Below are positions 53,781 through 62,736 of a stretch of 64,000 bases of DNA, one piece after another. Within the stretch, counting starts at the first letter, position 1. Every line of letters begins with the position of its first letter. The stretch is from Puniceibacterium antarcticum (GTDB lineage: Bacteria; Pseudomonadota; Alphaproteobacteria; Rhodobacterales; Rhodobacteraceae): the NCBI RefSeq assembly GCF_002760615.1, contig NZ_AWWI01000016.1, forward strand, positions 62,001 through 126,000. Reading direction: 5' to 3'. The notes under the pieces are model-generated. The model was given only the letters and a program-made list of their open reading frames with translations, ran no database searches and was not told the origin of the DNA. The position numbers were made by a program, and so were the translations under genes.

Positions 53781-54761
53781 ATGACAGTCAAAACGACCCT
53801 CAAGGCCGGTCTGGTCGGCGCGGCGCTGTTGCTGCCGTTGGTGGCACAGGCACAGGACTATCCGCAGCGCGACATCATGCACATCATGCCTTGGTCTGCC
53901 GGCGGCGGTACCGACACGGTGATGCGCAGTTTCCTGAACTTTGCCGAAGAACCGCTGGGCGTTGGCATCAACACCCAGAACATCACTGGCGCGCAAAGCG
54001 GGGTGGGCACCATGCGCCTGATGCGGTCGCGCCCGGATGGCTATACCATCGGCTCACTTACCTGGGACAGCGTGATCACCGTGCCGCAATTCGATCTGGT
54101 TCCGGGCTATGACACCGCGAACCTTTCCTATATCGGCTCGGTCACCGTGCATCCCACGGCATTGGTGGTGAGGGCGGATTCGCCCTGGAACACACTTGGT
54201 GAATTTGTCGAGGCGGCCAAGGCGACGCCGGGCGAGCTGACCATTTCCAACGTCGGCACCGGTGGTGTCTGGCACCTTCCGGCACTGGACTTTGCCGATA
54301 CGGCAGGCATCGACGTGCGGCATGTGCCCTATCCCGACGGGTCTGGTCCGCAGCGCGAGGCGCTGCTGAATGGTGAGACCGATGCGGCCAGCTTGTCGGT
54401 TTCTGCCGCCTATCCGGCCATTGCCTCGGGCGATTTGCGCGTGCTGGGCGTCATGGCCGACGAGCGCAGCGCCGATGTGCCGGATGTGCCGACTTTCAAG
54501 GAGGCTGGATATGACGTGGTCTGGGGCAGCTTTCGCCTGCTTGCTGCGCCTGCCGGGACACCTGAAGACGACATCGCCGCGCTGGTGAGCGCCTTTGAGC
54601 AGGTCTTTGAAAACCCCGCGTTTCAAGAACTTGCGGAAAAGACCGCGATGGGGCCGCACTGGATGGGTCCTGAAGAGACAACGACCTATGTTGCCCGGTC
54701 GCAGGAACGTGCATTTGCGCTGATTGGCAGCCTGATCGAACAGGGCATTCTTGAGCAGTAA
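53781..54761 (+). CDS. tctC: Tripartite tricarboxylate transporter substrate-binding protein TctC
   Basis: A 326-residue periplasmic binding protein. Signal peptide of about 24 residues ends VAQAQD; the mature start YPQRDIMHIMPWSAGGGTD is the Bug/TctC signature, followed by GAQSGVGTMRLMRSRPDGYT. ATG at 53781 is preceded by AAGGAGTTCAAGGAT; the longer frame overlapping the TPP gene was rejected. The ligand is likely a carboxylate, not identifiable from sequence. Confidence 0.92.
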   Translation: MTVKTTLKAGLVGAALLLPLVAQAQDYPQRDIMHIMPWSAGGGTDTVMRSFLNFAEEPLGVGINTQNITGAQSGVGTMRLMRSRPDGYTIGSLTWDSVITVPQFDLVPGYDTANLSYIGSVTVHPTALVVRADSPWNTLGEFVEAAKATPGELTISNVGTGGVWHLPALDFADTAGIDVRHVPYPDGSGPQREALLNGETDAASLSVSAAYPAIASGDLRVLGVMADERSADVPDVPTFKEAGYDVVWGSFRLLAAPAGTPEDDIAALVSAFEQVFENPAFQELAEKTAMGPHWMGPEETTTYVARSQERAFALIGSLIEQGILEQ

Positions 54762-54771
54762 GGCAAACCGG

Positions 54772-54801
54772 GGGCGCTGACCGCGAGTTGGCGCCCTTTT
54801 T
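54772..54801 (+). terminator. Terminator-like hairpin between tctC and tctB
   Basis: GGGCGC at 54772-54777 pairs with GCGCCC at 54791-54796, directly followed by TTTTT. It looks like an intrinsic terminator but lies inside the operon, so partial read-through would give more binding protein than membrane subunits. Confidence 0.7.
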
Positions 54802-54854
54802 GCGGGTCGGCCGCCGGCCTGCCAAAACATCTTACCCTGACAGGGAATACGCGC

Positions 54855-55355
54855 ATGTCGCATTACCGTTTCAACACTCAAGCGGCTTTCGCGATCTTTC
54901 TGATCGTGCTGACAAGCATTTACGCCAGCCAGATCCTTGAGCTTGGCATTCCCTTTTCCACTGGAGGAGAACCGGGTCCGGCCTTTCTGCCTGTGGCGCT
55001 GTGTCTGTTCATGTATCTCGCGGGGTTGCGCATCCTGCACGCCCAGCTGACAGAGGTGGAGCCTGTGATCGACGAAGAACCCAAGTCGGATACCGTGCCG
55101 CGCCTCGCACAGGTCGGACCGCAGGTCGTGCTGGTGCTGACGATGCTTTACCTTCTGGCTTTTCCCTGGATTGGGTACTTTTTCAGTACAGTTTTCTACA
55201 CACTGCTGATCGCGCTGTTCTTCAACTATGAATTCTCAGGCAATTGGAAGGATGCGGCGTGGAAATCGGCGCTGACGGCGGTGGCGATCACTGCTTTTGG
55301 CTGGTTGTTCTTCGTGCAGCTTTTCGGGTTGTTCCTGCCGGTTTGGGGGGGCTGA
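54855..55355 (+). CDS. tctB: Tripartite tricarboxylate transporter small membrane protein TctB
   Basis: A 166-residue TctB-family protein with four hydrophobic helices: AAFAIFLIVLTSIYASQIL, a second near residue 40, VVLVLTMLYLLAFPWIGYFF, and ITAFGWLFFVQLFGLFL. Start ATG follows CAGGGAATACGCGC. It lies 4 bases upstream of tctA. Confidence 0.88.
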   Translation: MSHYRFNTQAAFAIFLIVLTSIYASQILELGIPFSTGGEPGPAFLPVALCLFMYLAGLRILHAQLTEVEPVIDEEPKSDTVPRLAQVGPQVVLVLTMLYLLAFPWIGYFFSTVFYTLLIALFFNYEFSGNWKDAAWKSALTAVAITAFGWLFFVQLFGLFLPVWGG

Positions 55356-55359
55356 AGCA

Positions 55360-56874
55360 ATGCTTGCAGACCTTGGTGGCGGTTTCGCCGCGCTCTTTCA
55401 ACCGATGACCTTTTTGTTCCTGGTGGGCGGCTTCATGTTGGGGCTGTTTTTTGGCGCTATTCCCGGCCTCACGGCGACGCTCGCCATCGCTATCCTATTG
55501 CCCTTCACCTTCGGGATGGAGGTAACCCAGGCGCTGGTGATGGTCATGGGCATCTACATGGCGGGCATATACGCCGGATCGATCACCGGTATCACCGTCA
55601 ACATCCCCGGCGCGCCGTCGGGCGTCATGACCAGCTACGAAGGTTACGCCATGATGAAGCGGGGCGAGGGGCCGCGCGCGCTAGGCCTTTCTGCCTTTGC
55701 CTCGCTCATCGGTGGGCTGGTGGGGTCTGTGCTGCTGATGTTTCTGGCCGAACCGATCAGCCGGGTCGCCTTGCTGTTCCAGACGCCGGACAAATTCTCG
55801 CTCGTGCTTCTGGCGATTGTCACCGTGACCATCGTCAGTTCAGGCTCGCTCTGGAAGGCGTCGATGGCGATGGCGATCGGGCTTGCCATCTCGACCGTGG
55901 GGATTGATCCTATGGTGCCGGTGGGCCGGTTTGACTTCGGCAGCTATTACATGATCGAAGGCATCACGCTACTGCCCGCCGTGATCGGCTTGTTCGCCAT
56001 CTGCGAACTGTTCGTTCAGGCGGCAACCCCCAGCAAGATCGCCTTTGCCGACGCACCCGAAGTGCACAAACGCCTTGGACCGCGTGACTTCATTCCCAGC
56101 CGCGCCGACCTGCGTGAAGTGGGGGCCGCGACCTATGCCAAAAGCTCGGTCATCGGGGTGCTGATCGGGATGCTCCCGGGTGGAGGTGCCTCGATGGCCT
56201 CCTTCATCGCCTATGCTGAGGCCAAGCGTGGGGCCCGCAAGCCCGAGGAATACGGTAAGGGTTCGATCCAGGGGCTTTCGGCATCGGAGGCCGCGAACAA
56301 CGCCATGTGCGGCGGGGCCATCGTGCCGCTGCTGACCATCGGAATTCCGGGGGATGCGGTGACAGCTATCATCTTTGGCGTCTTCCTGATCCACGGCCTC
56401 GTGCCAGGACCGGGGTTGCTTGCCAACAGTTTCGACGTTGTCGCGCCTATGTTTGCGGCACTTGTTGTGGCTTCGCTGCTGATCTTCGTCTCTGTCCTGC
56501 TGTTCGGGCCGCTTTACATGCGGCTGGCGCGGATCAACCGGGGCATCCTTTATGGCGTGATATCCATGGTGTCAGTGGTGGGTGTTTATGCCTCGACCTA
56601 TTCCATGTTTCAGATGTGGATGGCGCTGGCCATCGGCGCTTTTGCGTTCGGGTTCCGTCGCTTCGGCTATCCCCTCCTGCCGCTGCTGATGGGCATCATT
56701 CTGGGCCCGTATTTCGAGGAGTTCCTGCGCCGGTCACTGATCGTGTCCGAAGGCAGCCCGCTGATATTCCTCACCCAGCCCTTCAGTCTTGCCTTTCTTC
56801 TGCTGACGGTTCTCTTCATCTGGTTGCTGCGTATCCGCCCGGCGCGGCGCGCAAAACAAGGACTCCGCCCATGA
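55360..56874 (+). CDS. tctA: Tripartite tricarboxylate transporter large permease TctA
   Basis: A 504-residue TctA permease with about 12 membrane helices. Family motifs GAIPGLTATLAIAILLPFTF and IPGAPSGVMTSYEGYAM are near the start, and LIGMLPGGGASMASFIAY about the middle. ATG at 55360 (MLADLGGGFAALF) follows GGGGGGCTGAAGCA; the longer frame would overlap tctB. Its stop overlaps the next gene by four bases. Confidence 0.92.
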   Translation: MLADLGGGFAALFQPMTFLFLVGGFMLGLFFGAIPGLTATLAIAILLPFTFGMEVTQALVMVMGIYMAGIYAGSITGITVNIPGAPSGVMTSYEGYAMMKRGEGPRALGLSAFASLIGGLVGSVLLMFLAEPISRVALLFQTPDKFSLVLLAIVTVTIVSSGSLWKASMAMAIGLAISTVGIDPMVPVGRFDFGSYYMIEGITLLPAVIGLFAICELFVQAATPSKIAFADAPEVHKRLGPRDFIPSRADLREVGAATYAKSSVIGVLIGMLPGGGASMASFIAYAEAKRGARKPEEYGKGSIQGLSASEAANNAMCGGAIVPLLTIGIPGDAVTAIIFGVFLIHGLVPGPGLLANSFDVVAPMFAALVVASLLIFVSVLLFGPLYMRLARINRGILYGVISMVSVVGVYASTYSMFQMWMALAIGAFAFGFRRFGYPLLPLLMGIILGPYFEEFLRRSLIVSEGSPLIFLTQPFSLAFLLLTVLFIWLLRIRPARRAKQGLRP

Positions 56875-57725
56875 CCCATCCTGTCACCGGTATCGACCAT
56901 GTCCTGATCATGGGTGAAGATCTTGACGCCGCTGAGGCGCAGTACAGGCGGCTTGGTTTCACTCTTTCGTCCCGTGGCATGCATCCGCCAGCAAAAGGCA
57001 CGGCAAACCATACGATCATGTTGCAGCACGACTATGTCGAACTTCTGGGTATCCTGCAGCAAACCGATCTGAACCGCCCGCGCTTTGAGGCGGTGAAACG
57101 GGATGGGCCGGGGCTGCATGCGGTCTGTTGCCGGATTGAAGATGCGGAGGCGGCGGCCCTCACGCTGTCAGATCTGGGCATTTCCACTGAGGTGCCAAAC
57201 AGTTTTGAGCGTGCCGTACCGTTGGCGGATGGAACCACGGGGCGAGCCGCTTTTTCGACCCTGAATTTCAGGAAATTGGATGTGCCGGTCGGCCTGCTGT
57301 TCATGTGCCAGCACAAGACACCGGAAACCGTCTGGCTGCCGGACCTCATGCGACACGCGAATACCGCCACAGGGATTTCTGCGTTGAAGGCGGTTTGTGC
57401 CGCGCCCAGTGCCGAGGCCGGTCGGTTTGCACGTTTCTGGAAAGACGCCAGCGTGACACACTTTTCGGGTGGAGCCTCTGTCACTACGGGCACGCAGTCG
57501 GCGCGGCTGGATCTGATGGAGCGGACAACGCTGGAGCAGAGATACCCGGCGGACTGGATCAATGCGACGGCCCGCGGCGGGTATGCGGTGCTGCAGATCA
57601 GCGTTTTGTCCATGGGCCAGGTGCTTGAGTGTCTGGAGCGTGCAGGGATTAACTCTCGTGCCACTGCAGAGGGACATGCGGTTGCGCCTGAGCTGGCGGG
57701 GGGGGTAATACTCGAATTTGTGTGA
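56871..57725 (+). CDS. Glyoxalase-like (VOC-fold) protein
   Basis: A 284-residue protein of the Glyoxalase_3/VOC type. The N-terminal half starts VTGIDHVLIMGEDLDAAEAQY with the His metal-ligand position, and ends with VELLGI; a second half is less conserved. Members are often lactoylglutathione-lyase-, dioxygenase- or resistance-like, and many are unassigned. The ATG overlaps tctA (ATGA), so it is part of the transporter operon. The longer upstream frame is only the tctA shadow. Function in the TPP/TctABC pathway is unknown. Confidence 0.82.
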   Translation: MTHPVTGIDHVLIMGEDLDAAEAQYRRLGFTLSSRGMHPPAKGTANHTIMLQHDYVELLGILQQTDLNRPRFEAVKRDGPGLHAVCCRIEDAEAAALTLSDLGISTEVPNSFERAVPLADGTTGRAAFSTLNFRKLDVPVGLLFMCQHKTPETVWLPDLMRHANTATGISALKAVCAAPSAEAGRFARFWKDASVTHFSGGASVTTGTQSARLDLMERTTLEQRYPADWINATARGGYAVLQISVLSMGQVLECLERAGINSRATAEGHAVAPELAGGVILEFV

Positions 57726-58074
57726 CCTGACGATTGGCTTTGCCTGCAAAAGGGCGCTTTGGTCGCATCGAGATGGTGCAAACGAAGACTGTTGTGTGCT
57801 GAAATAGCTCGTGGCGCGGCGGTCTCGCTAGTTATGCGTCCTCACGATATGGCCTGCCAGAAAATCGACCCAAAGTATCAAGATCTGAAGCAAAAGGGCC
57901 TATGTTCGCCGGAGGATGGAGCGTTTTTTCTGTCGATGGGTATGCCGCTTGCCGGAAAGCCTACCATCAGGCAACTGTTTTGCATCGAAAGTCTTTACCG
58001 GCCGCCTTGCAGAGCGATGTATAGTGTTCCATGCGAAGTTGGGGTTAATGCAAAGGCCATGACTTCGTCACCGC
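57726..58074. other. 349-base stretch between convergent genes; no gene seen
   Basis: Separates the VOC gene end from the histidine kinase gene end. A frame of 114 codons on the plus strand (from 57759) has no ribosome-binding site and no family resemblance. I see no strong terminator. Confidence 0.5.
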
Positions 58075-59319
58075 TCAGGTCGTCGGAGCAGCAACCGAGC
58101 TAACTGGGATCGCCATATGGATCAGAAACCCACCCTGCGTGCGGTTGTGCGCCCCTATTTCACCGCCGTGTGAGCGAATGGCGCTCGATGCGATCGCAAG
58201 CCCGAGGCCAATCCCTTGGGACGCAATGGCGTTGTCCACGCGAACAAAGGGGTTGAAGATCTTCTTCAAATCCGTTTCGGGTACTCCCGGCCCTTCGTCA
58301 GCGATCTCAAGCATGATGTATTCGCCAACCCGGCTTCCGGTGACAGAGACGGTTCCGCCTTGCGGCGAATGGGACAGGGCATTCCTGACGACATTTTCAC
58401 AGGCGCGGTGCAGCAGTTCCGGATTGCCCAGAAGTTCCAGCGTTTCGCTCCCCCGATACCCTACGCTTACATTCTTCAGTCGGCCTTCGAAATTTGCATC
58501 CGCGATAATGTTCTCGATCAGATCCAGCAAGTCGATCCTTTGAACTTTGCCCTGTTGTTCGCCCTGTTCGAACCGGGCCAGCGTCAGGATTTCGTCAACC
58601 AGATGGTCGAGCCTCGCAATATCGCCCTCCATGCGGCCGACCAGGGACGCGCCCCGGGCGGGGTTCACCTCGATCAGCCCGACGGCGGCATGCAGCCGGG
58701 CAAGCGGCGAGCGGATCTCGTGGGAGATGTCATGGAAAAGGCGGTTGCGGCCTTCGGACAGAGCCTGCAACCGCTCTGCGGCGAGGTCGAAATCTCTGCC
58801 GAGATCCTGAATTTCGCGATTTGAGGTGCGCAGGCCGTCTAGAATGCGGGTGTCGAGACGGCCTCCGGCGATCGCCTTGAGGCCCCTGCTCACATCACGG
58901 ATCGGTCTGGTCAGCCACCTCGAGAGGAAAATCGCCATGATCGCGCTGATCAACGCGCCCAGTACCAGCGGCATCGTGGCCGGCTTCAGAAGGGAAAATG
59001 TACTGACCTCAGGACCCGTGTAGATCAGTCGAAAGCAGCCATTTTCGGTCCTGCCGATTGCATTCGGCTCAGCACAATCGGCATTGTCCTTGAGCACATA
59101 GCTCTCATGGGCGGGTGCGATCTGGCGCCAGAGTGCCCGCACTCCTGCTGAGCCGGAGTTTGTGTGGACAAGCGTCAACTGGCTTTCGAGAAGTGCTGTT
59201 TCTACCCTAAGCCGGATGTCCTGGGGCGGCCTCAGATCCACCAGGTTCACCAGTATGGAAAAGAGCAGCAGGGTGAGCAGGTTTGCGCACCAGAAGAAGG
59301 CAAAGACCCTGACGATCAT
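58075..59319 (-). CDS. Membrane sensor histidine kinase (EnvZ/CpxA type)
   Basis: A 414-residue two-component sensor. Transmembrane helices about 5-27 and 113-133 flank a periplasmic loop containing two cysteines (82 and 95). Then come a HAMP linker (RWLTRPIRDVSRGLKAIAGG), the H-box FHDISHEIRSPLARL with His200, and a GHKL ATPase with NVVRNALSHS, IADEGPGVP and GIGLGLAIASS. It phosphorylates the response regulator encoded 6 bases upstream. Envelope stress sensing is an inference from the Cpx-like domain arrangement and the adjacent RND pump. Confidence 0.9.
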   Translation of the reverse strand: MIVRVFAFFWCANLLTLLLFSILVNLVDLRPPQDIRLRVETALLESQLTLVHTNSGSAGVRALWRQIAPAHESYVLKDNADCAEPNAIGRTENGCFRLIYTGPEVSTFSLLKPATMPLVLGALISAIMAIFLSRWLTRPIRDVSRGLKAIAGGRLDTRILDGLRTSNREIQDLGRDFDLAAERLQALSEGRNRLFHDISHEIRSPLARLHAAVGLIEVNPARGASLVGRMEGDIARLDHLVDEILTLARFEQGEQQGKVQRIDLLDLIENIIADANFEGRLKNVSVGYRGSETLELLGNPELLHRACENVVRNALSHSPQGGTVSVTGSRVGEYIMLEIADEGPGVPETDLKKIFNPFVRVDNAIASQGIGLGLAIASSAIRSHGGEIGAHNRTQGGFLIHMAIPVSSVAAPTT

Positions 59320-59325
59320 GGCCGG

Positions 59326-60018
59326 TCATTCCTTGACAAGAACATAGCCCACGCCGCGCAGGCTTTGGATGGGGGATCGGCCGTCCTCAAAATTTCCGAT
59401 TTTTTGCCGGATTGAGGACACATGCACGTCAACGGCGCGGTCGTAAGAGGCGAGTGGGCGGCCAAGCCCCTGTAGCGAAAGCTCTGCACGCGACACTGGC
59501 CGACCGACCTGTGCAATCAGGACATCGAGAATGTTGAACTCGACCCCGGTCAGCGCGATCGGGATATCGGCCCATGTGGCGATGCGGCGATGCCGGTCTA
59601 TGCTGAGCGGCCCTTCACGCTGAACGCCCGAATTTTCGCTCGCCTTCTCCTCCACTGGCAGGGTGCGGCGCAGGATGGCGCGGATCCTCGCGGCCAGTTC
59701 GGCTGGAGAGCAAGGCTTGGCAAGATAGTCGTCCGCACCCAGATCGAGCCCTGCGATCCGGTCGGCCTCGTCTCCGCGCGCGGTCAGCATCAGAACCGGA
59801 ACCGAGCTTTCCGATCGGATGCGGCGCAGCACCCGCAGTCCGTCTACTTTCGGCATCATGATGTCGAGGACGACGATGTCGGCGCGGGAATCCACGATGC
59901 GTCCCAATGCGCGCTCGCCGTCCTGAGCGATGGCCACACGAAAGCCCTCCTGTTCCAGATACTCTCCGAGCAATCCAGTCAGTTCGGAATCGTCGTCGAT
60001 TAGCAGAATGTTTATCAT
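59326..60018 (-). CDS. OmpR/CpxR-type response regulator
   Basis: A 230-residue regulator. Receiver domain: acidic pocket IDDD (residues 7-10), phosphorylation site Asp52 in VVLDIMMP, Lys101 in AKPCSP. The C-terminal winged helix resembles OmpR (FNILDVLIAQVGRPVSRAEL, VDVHVSSIRQKIG, SLRGVGYVLVKE). It is transcribed divergently from the RND efflux operon across 138 bases and probably controls it. Confidence 0.93.
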   Translation of the reverse strand: MINILLIDDDSELTGLLGEYLEQEGFRVAIAQDGERALGRIVDSRADIVVLDIMMPKVDGLRVLRRIRSESSVPVLMLTARGDEADRIAGLDLGADDYLAKPCSPAELAARIRAILRRTLPVEEKASENSGVQREGPLSIDRHRRIATWADIPIALTGVEFNILDVLIAQVGRPVSRAELSLQGLGRPLASYDRAVDVHVSSIRQKIGNFEDGRSPIQSLRGVGYVLVKE

Positions 60019-60156
60019 GGTCGGCTAGTCCTTCTGCATCGACCTTAACGCCAAAGCAGGGTTCGGATAGCCAGCTTTTGATAACTTTGCAAAGACTTGA
60101 CACAACTTAACATTTCCCTGCGGCATACCGACCCCAGTGAGTATCGGAGCCGATGA

Positions 60157-61524
60157 ATGAAAACTGCCCTTGCCCTTTTTGGTGCCTGCGCGCTGGCTGG
60201 GTGCAGCGTGCCGCTGATCCAGCCCGATGCGGCACAGGCCGTCGCGGACCATTATAGCACGTCTGTGCCCCAAGGCGGCGTAACTGTGGATGTGAACTGG
60301 TGGTCCCGTATCGGCGATCGGCAACTGACCGAAGTGCTGTCTCTGTCCCGGACGAACAGTCCTGATCTGCGCAGTGCTGCGGCGAGCGTGATGTCCGCTC
60401 GGGCGCAGGCCGGGCAGAGTCGGGCCGATCTTTTTCCCAGTGTGACGGGCACCGCATCTGCCACCGCAACCGAGACGGAACTGGAGGGGCGCAGCAACAG
60501 TCGTTCCGCGGCTCTGGACGCCAGTTGGGAAGTCGATCTTTTCGGAAAATTGCGCAACAGCGCGCGCGCTGAAACCACACGGGCCCGGGCGGAGGAGGTT
60601 TCGTACGCTGGGTCTTATGTGTCGCTCGCGGCTGAAGTGGCGAATGACTACGTGGATTACCGGGCCTGTAAGCTTGCAGAAGCCGAGTACCGCGATGCCC
60701 TGGCTTCACAGCAGGAAACCGTGACGGCGACAGGCAGTCTTGTGAACGCGGGGATGAGTGCATCCTCGGATCTGTCGCTCGCGCGGGCCAATGTGGCGAG
60801 CGCCGAGATCAGCCTGACGACACAGCGGGCCGACTGCAAAGTGGCCGCACAGAGCCTGACGAAGGTGGTCGGCGTGTCCCAGGGGCAGATCGACGCGACG
60901 CTCGCAAAGGGTGGCGGACTTCCTGCGACAAAGCACTTTCGGGTCGCATCCGTACCCGCCGACATGCTGCGCCAGCGGCCTGACGTCATCGAGGCTGAAA
61001 AGCGCTTTGCCGCCACACTGCTCGACCTTAAGGTCGCTCAGGCGGGCCTTTATCCCGCGCTGGACCTTAGCGGCAGTGTCACGCACTCAGATTCGAAGTC
61101 GTGGTCCTTTGGCCCGGCGCTGTCGCTACCAATTCTTGACGGCGGCGAGTCCCGGGCAAAGGTCCGCGTGGCGAATGCGGACGCCCTGATTGCAGCCGAG
61201 AGCTATCGCTCGACCGTGCTGACGGCGGTGGCAGAGGTCGAAGGGGCGCTTACCCGCCTTGAGGCTGCGCGCGCAAATCTGACCAGTGCCGAAAGTCTGG
61301 TGCAGCAATATCAGGCTTATTTCAATGCGGTGGACGAAGATTGGAAGGCGGGCGGGGTCTCCCTGCTCGACCGGGAAGACGCGCGCAGGCAGGTGCAGTC
61401 GGCCCGGATCACCCGCATCAGCCAGCGCAAGGAGCTGCTGGTGCAATGGATCACGCTTTACAAGGCAGTCGGAGGTGGCTGGGTGCCATCGGCGCCTGCC
61501 GTGCCAAGTCAAATTGAAAGCTAA
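60157..61524 (+). CDS. RND efflux outer-membrane factor lipoprotein (OprM/NodT type)
   Basis: A 455-residue TolC-like protein. A lipoprotein signal is visible with lipobox ALAGCS (Cys15), typical of the OprM/NodT group. Two repeated halves carry helical TolC motifs (LRSAAASVMSARAQAGQSRADLFPSV; LRQRPDVIEAEKRF). It forms the outer-membrane channel of the tripartite pump. ATG at 60157 is preceded by GGAGCCGATGA. The adaptor starts 3 bases after its stop. Confidence 0.9.
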   Translation: MKTALALFGACALAGCSVPLIQPDAAQAVADHYSTSVPQGGVTVDVNWWSRIGDRQLTEVLSLSRTNSPDLRSAAASVMSARAQAGQSRADLFPSVTGTASATATETELEGRSNSRSAALDASWEVDLFGKLRNSARAETTRARAEEVSYAGSYVSLAAEVANDYVDYRACKLAEAEYRDALASQQETVTATGSLVNAGMSASSDLSLARANVASAEISLTTQRADCKVAAQSLTKVVGVSQGQIDATLAKGGGLPATKHFRVASVPADMLRQRPDVIEAEKRFAATLLDLKVAQAGLYPALDLSGSVTHSDSKSWSFGPALSLPILDGGESRAKVRVANADALIAAESYRSTVLTAVAEVEGALTRLEAARANLTSAESLVQQYQAYFNAVDEDWKAGGVSLLDREDARRQVQSARITRISQRKELLVQWITLYKAVGGGWVPSAPAVPSQIES

Positions 61525-61527
61525 AAA

Positions 61528-62736
61528 ATGACCGGAAAAAGAAAACTCCTTCTGAGTGGCGTGGCCGCTGTCGTTGCCATTGGCGTGGTGGTTCTGGTGC
61601 TGCCGATGACCAAAGAAAACGACGCCGCATTGGGTGTTGCAGAGACGACGCAAAGTGCTGCTGCCCTCACAGTTGCCGTGACAACACCCCAGAGGGATGT
61701 CTGGCCGGTGGAGGTGCAGGCCAACGGCTGGCTCGCGGCCTGGCAGGAAGTGGTGATTTCCGCTCAGGTGGGGGGGCAGATGATTGTATCGGTGAATGCT
61801 GACGTCGGTGACACCGTGGCCGAAGATGACGTGCTGAGCGAATTTTCCCGCGGATCGCTGGAAAACGACATCCAGCAACTGGAGGCTGAATTGGAATCGG
61901 CCCGTGCGTCCGTCGAACTTGCGACCACCGATGCGGACCGCGCACGCAAACTCAGCAGCGGCAGTGCGATCTCGCAGCAGCAGGCCGCAGAATATCTCTC
62001 GACAGAGCGCAAGGCAAAGGCCGATGTGTCGTCTGCCGAAGCGCAGCTTGCCTCGGCCAGGCTGGACCTCGACCATACCGTCGTGACGGCTGTGACCAGC
62101 GGCGTGATTTCCTCTCGCAGTGCCGCTATTGGCGATGTGGTGAGCGCGGGCGCAGAGCTTTTCCGCATGGTGCGCGATGGGCGCGTGGAATGGCAGGCCG
62201 AGCTGCCGCTGAACCAATTGCGCAATGTCGATGTCGGCACGCCGGTCAGCATTCCCACCCCGATCGGCGAGATCGCCGGTGAGGTGCGGCGGATCTCGCC
62301 CTCTGCCTCGGAAAGCAACGGACGGGTGATCGTTTATGTTTCGCTGACGCCGCCCGACGGCACGGTACAGCCCAAGACCGGTATCATGATCTCGGGTGTC
62401 TTCAAGATTGGTGAACGTGAGGCCGTATCGGTGCCCTCATCCTCCGTGGTCATGCAGGACGGTTTTTCCTACGTCTTCACGCTGGAAGACGGTGAAACGC
62501 CAACGGTATCGCGGGTGCGGGTCGAGACCGGAAGGCGCCAGGATGACCGGGTAGAGATCACCAGCGATCTGTCGGTCGATGCGCGGGTTGTACAATCGGG
62601 TGGCGCGTTTCTGTCCGATGGGTCGGTTGTGCGGGTTGCAACGGCAGCGCAGACTTCCGACGCCACAAATGTCGCAACAGGTGAGGCAGAGCAGAACGCT
62701 GCGGCTTCCATTGAAAACCAAGTAGAGGCCGACTAA
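61528..62736 (+). CDS. RND efflux periplasmic adaptor (membrane-fusion protein)
   Basis: A 402-residue HlyD/AcrA-family adaptor. An N-terminal membrane anchor (LLLSGVAAVVAIGVVVLVLP) is followed by the barrel-sandwich (VSVNADVGDTVAEDDVLSEF), a coiled-coil hairpin around residues 105-170, and the beta-barrel with SVPSSSVVMQDGFSYVFTLE. There is no lipobox. Its TAA shares the last base with the pump ATG (TAATG). Confidence 0.9.
   Translation: MTGKRKLLLSGVAAVVAIGVVVLVLPMTKENDAALGVAETTQSAAALTVAVTTPQRDVWPVEVQANGWLAAWQEVVISAQVGGQMIVSVNADVGDTVAEDDVLSEFSRGSLENDIQQLEAELESARASVELATTDADRARKLSSGSAISQQQAAEYLSTERKAKADVSSAEAQLASARLDLDHTVVTAVTSGVISSRSAAIGDVVSAGAELFRMVRDGRVEWQAELPLNQLRNVDVGTPVSIPTPIGEIAGEVRRISPSASESNGRVIVYVSLTPPDGTVQPKTGIMISGVFKIGEREAVSVPSSSVVMQDGFSYVFTLEDGETPTVSRVRVETGRRQDDRVEITSDLSVDARVVQSGGAFLSDGSVVRVATAAQTSDATNVATGEAEQNAAASIENQVEAD

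Noticed and set aside
56307-56870. Long in-frame extension upstream of the VOC protein
   Set aside because: It lies wholly within tctA in another frame, and the ATG at 56871 overlaps the tctA stop in the usual ATGA form.
57759-58103. Open frame of 114 codons on the plus strand
   Set aside because: Runs into the 3' end of the kinase gene on the other strand, lacks a start signal and has no family resemblance.
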